DNA of 64,000 nt, taken from the NCBI RefSeq assembly GCF_000191885.1, contig NZ_AEWI01000013.1, forward strand, positions 185,285-249,284. Direction: 5' to 3'. The notes beneath the pieces were generated by a model. That model was not told the DNA's origin and did not search any database. It saw only the letters and a program-made list of their open reading frames with translations. The stretch is from Anaerophaga thermohalophila DSM 12881 (GTDB taxonomy: Bacteria; Bacteroidota; Bacteroidia; Bacteroidales; Marinilabiliaceae). A program made the translations under genes and the position numbers. This document shows, piece after piece, positions 17,720 through 25,505 of this stretch (within the stretch, counting starts at the first letter, position 1; the number at the start of each line of letters is the position of its first letter).

Positions 17720-20173
17720 TTAAAACGGTTGAAATGACTCTTCTGCTGTTACCGGTAAAACAGAGGGGAATGTTAATAACGGGACCCTTTTAACCTCATA
17801 GCCCGGCAAAAATTTCAGCAGAAAAATACCTTCATTATAAAAACCGCCCCAATTGGATATTCGTTTGAATGAAAAATTAAATTGAACGGGCTGAACATTG
17901 AGTGGATCCGGGCAATACTCAAAATGTAACCCTCGTTGTGCCAGCGCCGAAATAAAATAATAAGTGACGTCATATCCCCACGCTCCATAACGGGAATATC
18001 CTGAAGAGGATGAAGAATTCTGAAAGTACGGGGATACGGCATGAGGTTCGGTATAATACCAATCGCGATACTTCTCAATGAATCGTTTTGTTTGAGTGTT
18101 ATCGTAATCGAACGCGAAAAAAGTAAAAATACTGGCATTCAGACGAAACATATCTTCAGGCTCAATAGATTGGGCACGCAGCCATTCGGTCATTCCAAAC
18201 AGATGAACAGGCACGCCGTGCGTTTCTGCAATTCCGGCCAGGGTAGGAACAATTTTAGAAATTGTGGCTTCCTGATTGGTTGGTACCACCACATAATTTC
18301 TTTTCAGGGGATCGAGTAAAGCTTCCAGATTGGTCATATCCTCATTACCTCCCATACGGTACTCCAGATAATTGATATTTTTATTAAGGGCAAATTCGTT
18401 AAAAAATACCTTCTGCCTCAACTGTTCAAGGAAACGTGTAGCATACTCATCTTCCTCCTCGGGAAGTATGGCCAGGAGATTGTAGTTTTCGGACTGACGA
18501 ACAATTTCCGTGGCCATTTTATCAAAAACCAGAGTATCGGGTGTATTTATTTGAAAGAGATAGGGATTTCGCTCCAATTCGTGGTTGACGTTGGAAAGGG
18601 GATAAACCAACTTAATCTGATGATTCAAGGCAAAGTCGGACACCGGTTTAAGATTTTCCGATCGTGCCGGCCCAATAATCATATCCACCTTGCTGAGTTC
18701 ACTTCCATTGACATCCAAAAAGTCTTTAATTGATAAGTTATCAGATGCTATATCAAAGACAGACAATTCCACGTTTATATTTTCTTGCTTCAATTTATCC
18801 AGAGCCAGAAGTACTCCTTCATAAAACTCGGCAAAAACAACAGAACGACGTGGCAGTACAGGATTTTGCCGCACCGTTCTTATGGTATCGCCATTCTGTT
18901 TCTTTTCAACAATATTGGCTTTTTCTGTTGCATCCAGATCAAAGGGCAAAAGCAGTGCAATCCTGACCGGTCGCAAAATACTACCTACATTATTTTTGTT
19001 AATGCAAAGACTGTCAGAAGGAACCAGTCCTGAATATTTCACGGAGTCGATACCGGACTCGACCATTTCCCGGCCACCTTCAGGCGTTCCCGGATAATTC
19101 AAAACAAACCACTGATTGGTGGGAATCTTCAATTCGGTACCTCTTCGAAGATTAGAAAAGTCTACCCCCGGATTTACCTTACGGATGATATCCATATCTA
19201 CGTCGTATTGTCTTGAAATGGAAAAAAGCGTTTCATGACGTCTCACTTTATGCGTTTCAAACATATCTTTGTCCTTCACCTCCTGTTTTTCAGCATATTG
19301 ATTTTCAACCGGACGTGGTATCCGAAGCATATACCCCGGTTTTAAATCGTCGGGGTCTATATCCGGATTGACTCTTCTAAGCTCATCAACTTCTATCTGG
19401 TAAAGACGGCTTATTGAATAAAGTGTTTGTCCGAGTTTGATTTCATGATAATTATACCTCTCACCTTCCATGTAACCCGGTTCATCTCCGGCTGCTAAAT
19501 CCTGTCTCTTACCGGGTTCTTGCCGGGCAGGGATTCTGATAACCGATCCCACAACCAGAACACCACTACGGAGACCGGGATTAAGCTGAAGAATATCGTT
19601 CACAGTAGTACCCAGCCTTCTGGAAAGCGAGTAAAGTGTATCCCCGGCTTTTATTTCATATAACTTAAAATTATCATCCGCATATTGCCGGGTCTGTTCA
19701 TGTTCCACATCAACAGGAACTTTTATAATACTTCCTACCGTTAATCTTTGCCTGGAACCAGGATTATATTTATAAATATCTTCAATATCAACATCGTATT
19801 TCCTCGAAATAAACCATACAGTTTGACCTTTTTCAACAGTATGCAGTATAAAGTTACCGGAGCTTTCAACCTCTTCGGAACTCGCATTACGACCTTCAAT
19901 GACAGGAATCCGGAGAATTTGCCCCTTAAGAAGTCCTCCACCCTCCAATTGAGGGTTGGCATCAAGTATCTCCTGTTGCGAAACATTGTACTGACGAGCA
20001 ATGGAATAAAAACCTTCACCGGCCTGAACGACATGAAGAAAAAATTCTTCCCCGTCGATAATAATGCGTTTACGGGTAGTTTCTTCTTGTGCATGAACGA
20101 AAAACACTGAGGAAAAAAATAGTCCTACGGTCAATAAAAAAACTAAAGCCGGTTTTGAAAAGTTTTTTAGCAT
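17720..20173 (-). CDS. Five-LysM exported protein fused to a periplasmic-binding (PBP1-like) domain
   Basis: This 817-residue exported protein has a signal peptide (1-29, cleavage near HAQ). Five LysM domains lie at about 47-90, 110-153, 171-215, 242-286 and 307-351, each with the G-x-T-hydrophobic-x-S-I-(S/A)-R ... NP pattern, and should bind peptidoglycan. Residues 400-790 look like a type 1 periplasmic-binding fold (VRIALLLPFDLD, FAEFYEGVLLALDKL, VDMIIGPARSENLKPVSDFA, KLVYPLSNVN), the fold used by amino-acid receptors and by LpoA-type activators of penicillin-binding proteins. A role in coordinating cell-wall synthesis from the envelope is inferred. It lies 586 bp downstream of dnaA on the same strand, with a terminator in between, so probably its own unit. 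Confidence 0.85.
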   Translation of the reverse strand: MLKNFSKPALVFLLTVGLFFSSVFFVHAQEETTRKRIIIDGEEFFLHVVQAGEGFYSIARQYNVSQQEILDANPQLEGGGLLKGQILRIPVIEGRNASSEEVESSGNFILHTVEKGQTVWFISRKYDVDIEDIYKYNPGSRQRLTVGSIIKVPVDVEHEQTRQYADDNFKLYEIKAGDTLYSLSRRLGTTVNDILQLNPGLRSGVLVVGSVIRIPARQEPGKRQDLAAGDEPGYMEGERYNYHEIKLGQTLYSISRLYQIEVDELRRVNPDIDPDDLKPGYMLRIPRPVENQYAEKQEVKDKDMFETHKVRRHETLFSISRQYDVDMDIIRKVNPGVDFSNLRRGTELKIPTNQWFVLNYPGTPEGGREMVESGIDSVKYSGLVPSDSLCINKNNVGSILRPVRIALLLPFDLDATEKANIVEKKQNGDTIRTVRQNPVLPRRSVVFAEFYEGVLLALDKLKQENINVELSVFDIASDNLSIKDFLDVNGSELSKVDMIIGPARSENLKPVSDFALNHQIKLVYPLSNVNHELERNPYLFQINTPDTLVFDKMATEIVRQSENYNLLAILPEEEDEYATRFLEQLRQKVFFNEFALNKNINYLEYRMGGNEDMTNLEALLDPLKRNYVVVPTNQEATISKIVPTLAGIAETHGVPVHLFGMTEWLRAQSIEPEDMFRLNASIFTFFAFDYDNTQTKRFIEKYRDWYYTEPHAVSPYFQNSSSSSGYSRYGAWGYDVTYYFISALAQRGLHFEYCPDPLNVQPVQFNFSFKRISNWGGFYNEGIFLLKFLPGYEVKRVPLLTFPSVLPVTAEESFQPF

Positions 20174-20217
20174 GGTAAAAAATTCAAAATCTACATTTTA
20201 CAGACAACTCGTTGTGG

Positions 20218-20330
20218 ATTATATCTGTTTGTTTTTCAATTTTATCTGTATACAATTAATTTTATAAGGCCGGCAGAACCCGCATGAAAAAACTTATGCA
20301 TACCCTGATCGTAACTCACCTCGCCATGTG
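20218..20330 (-). repeat. R1-like diverged repeat upstream of the LysM gene
   Basis: On the minus strand, ATAAGTTTTTTCATGCGGG, TTCTGCCGGCCTTATAAAAT and GTATACAGATAAAA align in order with the R1 left arm and middle, with many substitutions. It ends about 45 nt before the LysM gene start, not at the ATG. Confidence 0.4.
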
Positions 20331-20426
20331 TTTAATCCTGTCCCTGTAGACGGGCACTATTTATTCAAAGAAAGTACCAAAGATATGTTTTTTAAAAAAA
20401 ATATCCCTGCGATAAGGTAAAAAACT

Positions 20427-20465
20427 AAAATCCCCGGAAATTCAAAAAAATTACCGGGGATTTTT
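20427..20465 (-). terminator. Rho-independent terminator downstream of dnaA
   Basis: Perfect arms AAAATCCCCGG (20427-20437) and CCGGGGATTTT (20454-20464) around a 16-nt AT-rich loop, with T runs on both sides so it could work in either direction. It lies between the dnaA stop and the LysM gene start, both on the minus strand. Confidence 0.7.
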
Positions 20466-20476
20466 GTATTAACAAA

Positions 20477-20640
20477 CTGAAACGAGCATGGCAAAGATTG
20501 TTATAAAATTGTTAGGATTGTTAGCTAATCCAATAAAACTTATAACATTCTAACAACTAACATATTAAGAATATTAAGAATATTAACAACTTTAACAATT
20601 CTAACAATTCTAACAGTTGTAACAGTTGTAACAATTTATT
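20477..20640 (+). repeat. R1 box fragment followed by an AACAATTCT-type simple repeat
   Basis: TGAAACGAGCATGGCAAAG is an isolated R1 box. It runs into about 120 bp of degenerate 9-10 bp units (TAACAATTC, TAACAGTTG, AGAATATTAA). The simple repeat is close to the dnaA 3' end; it has no DnaA-box consensus and I do not call it an origin. Confidence 0.65.
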
Positions 20641-20759
20641 AAATGTAAGATAAAACAGATAACCATACCCAGTTCATCAGGCAGTTTCTGCAAGCAATTC
20701 TCTGAAGAATCCGGACCTGGCAGGGAAAGATAAATAAACTTCCCGATGAGCAGTTTTTG

Positions 20760-22211
20760 TTATTGTCTGATAAGTCCCTCAATCTCTTTCAGTTGATGCT
20801 TAAATTCGGTATTGGTTTCTTTCAGGTTTTTCACGGTTTTACAGGCATGCAAAACAGTCGCATGGTCACGGTGTCCAATAACTGCACCGATGGCAGAAAG
20901 AGAAGAATTGGTCAAATTTTTGGAAAAATACATTGCCACCTGCCGCGCCTGAACAATTTCACGTTTTCGGGTTTTAGACTGAAGTGCATCAGGTTTCAGA
21001 CCATAGAAATCGCAAACTTTTTTCTGTATCTGGTCTACCGTAATTTCTTTATGCGGTTTCCTTACCAGCCTGTCAACTACACTGCGTGCAATATCAAATG
21101 TAATCTCGGCCTTATTAAGCGTGGACATCGCCAATAACGAAATAAGAGCGCCTTCCAGTTCGCGCACATTGTCTGTAATATGCGAAGCTATGTAATGAAT
21201 GATTTCATCGGAAACGTTAATGCCATCCTTATAGATTTTGCTTTTTAGTATCTCAACCCTTGTTTCGTAGTCGGGAGACTGCAAATCGGCCGGTAACCCC
21301 CACTTAAAACGCGTCAACAAGCGCTCTTTCATGCCTTTTAAGTCAACCGGTGCTTTATCTGATGTAAGCACTAACTGTTTCCCCGACTGGTGCAGGTGGT
21401 TGAAAATATGAAAAAAGGTATTTTGAGTGCCTTCTTTACCGGCAAGTTCATGTATATCATCAATGATCAATACATCTATCATCTGATAGAAATGCATAAA
21501 ATCATTGGCAGAATTTCGGGCAACAGAGTCGGTATATTGTGTAGTAAACTTATTGGCGCTGACATAGAGAACCGTTTTTTCGGGATATAGTCTTTTAACC
21601 TCAATCCCGATAGCCTGACCCAGATGTGTTTTACCCAGGCCACTGTTACCATAAAGGAAAAGCGGATTAAAAGCTGTTTTGCCGGGATTTTTAGCAACAG
21701 CTTCACTGGCGGAACGTGCCAAACGATTGCAATCCCCTTCCACAAAATTTTCAAAGTTATACTCAGGGTTAAGCTGCGGATCGATATTTAATTTCTTAAC
21801 CCCCGGTATTATAAAAGGATTTCGTATGTGTGGCTGTTCCTGATGACCATATTTTTTGTCAACTGCCCTGTTGCGCAAATCATGCTTGCCCGATGCAGGA
21901 TAATTTACTGTATAGGCGGGTGAAGCAGAAGGTGACGGTGACCGCTCCATTACCACGCTATATTCCAGCTTGGCACCTGAACCAATCACTTCGCGAAGTG
22001 CCGTACTCACCAGTTTAATATATTGCTCTTCAATAAATTCATAAAAGTAGTAGGTTGGCACCTGAATAGTAAGCACTTTGTTCTCCAGTTTCAATGGTAC
22101 AATGGGCTCGAACCATGTACGGAAATCATTCCCCGGGATAGAAGCCTGAATGTAATTCAGACACTCAGACCAGACTTGCTTATGATCCAGTTTTGTTTCT
22201 ATGCCTTCCAT
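20760..22211 (-). CDS. dnaA: Chromosomal replication initiator protein DnaA
   Basis: This 483-residue protein binds DnaA boxes and opens the replication origin. Domain I (1-85) includes WSECLNYIQASIPGNDFRTWFEP. The linker (90-145) is variable and Pro/Ser-rich. The AAA+ domain has Walker A GNSGLGKT (188-195) and Walker B VLIIDDIH near 250. Domain IV has the DNA-binding helix-turn-helix with REIVQARQVAMYFSKN and the signature GHRDHATVLHACKTV. Length is normal for Bacteroidota (450-490). The neighbours are not dnaN, recF or gyrB, which is common in this phylum, so gene order does not mark the origin. Confidence 0.96.
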   Translation of the reverse strand: MEGIETKLDHKQVWSECLNYIQASIPGNDFRTWFEPIVPLKLENKVLTIQVPTYYFYEFIEEQYIKLVSTALREVIGSGAKLEYSVVMERSPSPSASPAYTVNYPASGKHDLRNRAVDKKYGHQEQPHIRNPFIIPGVKKLNIDPQLNPEYNFENFVEGDCNRLARSASEAVAKNPGKTAFNPLFLYGNSGLGKTHLGQAIGIEVKRLYPEKTVLYVSANKFTTQYTDSVARNSANDFMHFYQMIDVLIIDDIHELAGKEGTQNTFFHIFNHLHQSGKQLVLTSDKAPVDLKGMKERLLTRFKWGLPADLQSPDYETRVEILKSKIYKDGINVSDEIIHYIASHITDNVRELEGALISLLAMSTLNKAEITFDIARSVVDRLVRKPHKEITVDQIQKKVCDFYGLKPDALQSKTRKREIVQARQVAMYFSKNLTNSSLSAIGAVIGHRDHATVLHACKTVKNLKETNTEFKHQLKEIEGLIRQ

Positions 22212-22513
22212 TTTACGATATGTTAAATATAAATGTTTTCATTCAGGACAAAATTTGCTAAAAAAAACTGGAAAAAAAAATGCCTGAAGGGTTGATTTTT
22301 TAGGATTTACTTTATACTGTTAGTATTCAAAGCACTAAAACTAACGCTGCTTAAATAGTTGATAATCAGGTGGCAAATCAAAAAAATTAACTTTCAGTTA
22401 ACAGTTACAAAACATTGAAGGAAAGTAAATTGAATAAAAATTCAAAAAAAAAATCTTCATTCGTCAAATAATTTTCCGGGCTGTTTTTTCATCAATTCTA
22501 CTAAACAAAATAT
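22212..22513. other. Spacer upstream of dnaA
   Basis: 302 bp, AT-rich, with long A runs. It should hold the dnaA promoter. I looked for TTATCCACA-type DnaA boxes on both strands and saw none convincing. No ORF. Confidence 0.5.
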
Positions 22514-23779
22514 TTAATCATTCGTGTCGGAAAGTTTAAGTGCTTTAATGATTTTCACAGGTTTACCTTCTTTGAAGGCAATAATTTTTGCTTCGGGATA
22601 CTCATGAATAATTTCATCACGAATGCTTTTAATATCGGCATACGAAGAAGAGGCACCCACTGTGTAAGTGTATTTCTCACCATCTGTATCTTCAAAAATA
22701 CGGTATTTATCCCTTATCATAGTATTCCTGATATCCAATGGTTTATCCGATACTGCCACTCTGACTTTATACACAATGCCCTGCTCTTCGGCTTTTTTGT
22801 CGTCAACGTTAATTTCAACCGTTCTTCCAAAATCAATGGCTGAAATGCTCAAATAACGCTTCGGATTGAGGCGTATATCGGCCAATAATCTGTCAAGATT
22901 GGCCGAGGCATCCATCAAATTGTAATAAAGTGCTTCATCAGAAAGTAATAGTCCAAGGCTTCCCTCCCCTTCCTGAGCCTGTTTCAGCAGAGAATTCAGA
23001 ATAAAAAGGCTCGAATCAAGTTTCCCGGCCAATGACTCAAGTTCAAGTCTTGCAAGTTGTTCACTAAAGTCTTCCACATTTTTTATGGTTGCTGAAACAG
23101 AAAGACGTTGCCGGCTAAGTTCCCCGGAGATAGTATCTATATTGGCCAAAGAATTACGCAACGCGCCGCCTTTAGACATAACAGTATTAAATTCGGCAGT
23201 CGTTTTCTCCAGGTTTTGCATCATTTGCCGGAAACTTTTCAGTCCTTCTTCAAAGCTTTGATTGTTGGTATCGGATAAGATACCGGACAAGCCGGATAAA
23301 GTGGAATCAATTCTTACAATGAGTGCTTCTACCTTATCTTTAATGGGCATAACCTGGGTGGCTAGCTGGTCCATTATTGCCGGCTTTATGCTTGTTTGCA
23401 ATGTATCGCCAGGTTCAAGAAGCTCATCCGGTTGACCGTCCAGAAATTGCACTGCCATGCTTCCCATGAGGTCGAAGCTATAAATTTGAGCTACCGTACT
23501 TCTGTATACCGGTAACTCTCTATTCAGTGAGAATGTTACAATAAATTTTTTCTCTCTTTCCGGATAGAATTTTATTTCTCTGACACTGCCCACCTTGTAT
23601 CCATTGTAATAAACGGGATTGGCTTCGGTAAGTCCCTCCAGCCTGGGATAAATGCCGTAATAAACAGTTCCTGTATCAAAAATATCCTTACCTTTCAAGA
23701 AATTAACGCCCCACAGCAAAACAACCAGGGCTGTAATAACGGTCAAAGCAATTTTATACTCCTTTTTTAGATTTATCAT
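22514..23779 (-). CDS. MlaD/MCE family lipid-transport protein
   Basis: This single-pass membrane protein has an MCE domain and is predicted to be the periplasmic lipid-binding part of an Mla-type phospholipid transporter. I place the start at MINLKKEYKIALTV (421 residues) because Bacteroidota MlaD proteins begin with LKKE-x-K followed at once by the transmembrane helix (about 7-27, IALTVITALVVLLWGVNFLK); the longer frame to 23821 adds 14 residues with no family similarity. The MCE domain is at about 28-105 (YYGIYPRLEGLTEANPVYYN, GYKVGSVREIKF). A long helical region follows (about 150-270), then a C-terminal SPOR-like segment (YTVGASSSYADIKSIRDEI). Partner ATPase and permease genes are not in the window, so it is an isolated copy or its partners are elsewhere. 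Confidence 0.88.
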   Translation of the reverse strand: MINLKKEYKIALTVITALVVLLWGVNFLKGKDIFDTGTVYYGIYPRLEGLTEANPVYYNGYKVGSVREIKFYPEREKKFIVTFSLNRELPVYRSTVAQIYSFDLMGSMAVQFLDGQPDELLEPGDTLQTSIKPAIMDQLATQVMPIKDKVEALIVRIDSTLSGLSGILSDTNNQSFEEGLKSFRQMMQNLEKTTAEFNTVMSKGGALRNSLANIDTISGELSRQRLSVSATIKNVEDFSEQLARLELESLAGKLDSSLFILNSLLKQAQEGEGSLGLLLSDEALYYNLMDASANLDRLLADIRLNPKRYLSISAIDFGRTVEINVDDKKAEEQGIVYKVRVAVSDKPLDIRNTMIRDKYRIFEDTDGEKYTYTVGASSSYADIKSIRDEIIHEYPEAKIIAFKEGKPVKIIKALKLSDTND

Positions 23780-24112
23780 GAATACATCATTTAGTTTAGT
23801 GTCTGTACATATCAATGTCATTTACTACTTTCGCTTGTAAATGACACCTTCAGAACAGTCAGATGATTAGTAATATGCTTTCCCGACCTTATAGCCACGT
23901 ACAATTTATGGTCATGGACGATGCATTTTTATTGATTGTTGAATAAATGCGCTATTTTTCGTTAAGTTTTTCATAAACATTGTAAATCAGCTGTTTGTAA
24001 TAACCACAGGAATTTGTAAAGGCACTGAATATTAACTTTATACATTCCTCATTACCCGATAGAAGACCGGGCAGAAAGGTTTCTAAAAAACCAACCGGTT
24101 TATTTTATCCTG
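23780..24112. other. Gene-free spacer
   Basis: About 330 bp between the amidase stop and the MlaD start. Nothing recognisable beyond scattered AT-rich stretches; the MlaD promoter would be on the amidase side of 23780 only if transcribed separately. Confidence 0.4.
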
Positions 24113-25225
24113 TCAGGGGATAACCCTTTCTCCGTTGCGAAAACCTACGATGAAGCAATCAGGAACTTTTTCCCTTATTTCAGGAAGAATTTTTTCTATT
24201 TCCTCATGACTGTAAGCAAGTCCTGTCGTATATTTATAATAGTCTCCTTCTTTGTACTCCCACACATTGTCGAAATATTTATAGGGTCCTTCATCTTCTT
24301 TTATTGGCTTTTGCGAACTGGCCACCTGAATTCGGTACTGAATACCTGTAGTATCGTCAGATGAGGGTTCTTTGCCGAATTCGGTAACCATATTTTCGAT
24401 AGTCTTTGGTTTTTGCTTAACCAAATTGGAGTTCATGGCATCATACCTTTCTTTAAAATCTCTTATCGCCCTGAAGATAGCTGAAGCAAGATAAACCTTT
24501 CCATTTTCAGATGCCATAAACCGTTCTTCATAGCGATTGCTGAGAAAACCAACTTCTACCAGTACCCCGGGCATCGAAGTTTCTCTTAAAACCAGAAATC
24601 CTGCCTGCTTAACGCCTCTATCGTGGCGTCCCACCCTGCTTTTAAACTGATTCTGAACAGCAGAAGCAAACCCGATACTTTGGTCAAGATACACATTTTG
24701 CATCAACTCAAAAATAATATAAGACTCGGTTGAATTGGGATCAAAACCTTCATATTTCGTTTCATAATTGTCCTCCAACACAATTACTGAATTTTCTTTT
24801 TTAGCTACTTCAAGGTTCTCTTCAGAGCGGTGAAGTCCCAAAACGAAAGTCTCTGCACCGTAAATACGGGGATTTGTGATTGAATTGGCATGAATCGATA
24901 CAAAAAGGTCCGCATCATTTTCATTGGCGATACGAGTACGCTCATCAAGAGGTACAAACTTATCCTCCTCGCGCGTCATAACAACATTTAGTTCCGGTAA
25001 AAACTTCTTCAAATAATCCCGCACTTTCAAGGCTATATCCAGAACAATATCCTTTTCTTTGCTTTCTCTGCCAATGGCACCTGTATCTTTTCCGCCATGA
25101 CCGGGGTCGATGACTACCGTTTTCAAAACAATGCTCTCCTCACTTATTGATTGACCGGCCAGTATTGCCGTGAAAAAGCAAAAGAAAAAAAACATCAGCC
25201 CTCTAAATACAATATGTAGCTTCAT
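24113..25225 (-). CDS. N-acetylmuramoyl-L-alanine amidase (Amidase_3) with SPOR-like tail
   Basis: This exported 370-residue zinc amidase cuts the bond between muramic acid and the stem peptide. I start it at MKLHIVFRGLMFFFFCFFTAILAG, which gives a clean signal peptide; the frame opens nine codons earlier at 25252. The catalytic domain (about 35-245) shows VVIDPGHGGKDTGA with the first zinc His, a Glu in the following helix, DLFVSIHANS with the second zinc ligand, and the closing VLVEVGFLSN. The last 80 residues (YRIQVASSQKPIKEDEGPYK, YTTGLAYSHEEIEKIL) look like a SPOR domain, which in other proteins binds denuded glycans at the septum. It lies divergent from the LptD gene, a pairing seen in Bacteroidota. 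Confidence 0.9.
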   Translation of the reverse strand: MKLHIVFRGLMFFFFCFFTAILAGQSISEESIVLKTVVIDPGHGGKDTGAIGRESKEKDIVLDIALKVRDYLKKFLPELNVVMTREEDKFVPLDERTRIANENDADLFVSIHANSITNPRIYGAETFVLGLHRSEENLEVAKKENSVIVLEDNYETKYEGFDPNSTESYIIFELMQNVYLDQSIGFASAVQNQFKSRVGRHDRGVKQAGFLVLRETSMPGVLVEVGFLSNRYEERFMASENGKVYLASAIFRAIRDFKERYDAMNSNLVKQKPKTIENMVTEFGKEPSSDDTTGIQYRIQVASSQKPIKEDEGPYKYFDNVWEYKEGDYYKYTTGLAYSHEEIEKILPEIREKVPDCFIVGFRNGERVIP

Positions 25226-25441
25226 ATCTGTTCTCAAAAGTATGCTTATCAAATCCGACGAAACAAAACCAATCCGATACGATTTGATAAATTTATTTCT
25301 TTACTGATCTACAAAATTTTGTACAAATTTGAGAGTTTTTGCAACAAATTCCATCCCAAAATTAAAAAATCTTAGTCTTTGTTTTTGTTAAAATGGCCTC
25401 AATTTTGCGGTAAAATGCTCTTTAAAGACCTTTTTTTAGCT

Positions 25442-25449
25442 TATTTTTG
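25442..25449 (+). promoter_or_regulatory. Possible Bacteroidota -7 box for the LptD gene
   Basis: TATTTTTG fits the TAnnTTTG -7 consensus known from Bacteroides and lies about 57 nt before the TTG start. I found no well-spaced -33 TTTG, so this is tentative. Confidence 0.3.
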
Positions 25450-25505
25450 TGCTTGATTTTGGAGAGAAAAAATGAAAAATCACCAAGCTTAGAAGCATAT
25501 ACATC

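Noticed and set aside
20540..20640. CRISPR array or iteron set
   Set aside because: Units are degenerate and have no spacers; it is a simple AT-rich repeat.
20173..22513. Replication origin near dnaA
   Set aside because: No cluster of TTATCCACA-type boxes on either side; one weak TGTGGATTA near 20213 is not enough, and Bacteroidota origins are often far from dnaA.
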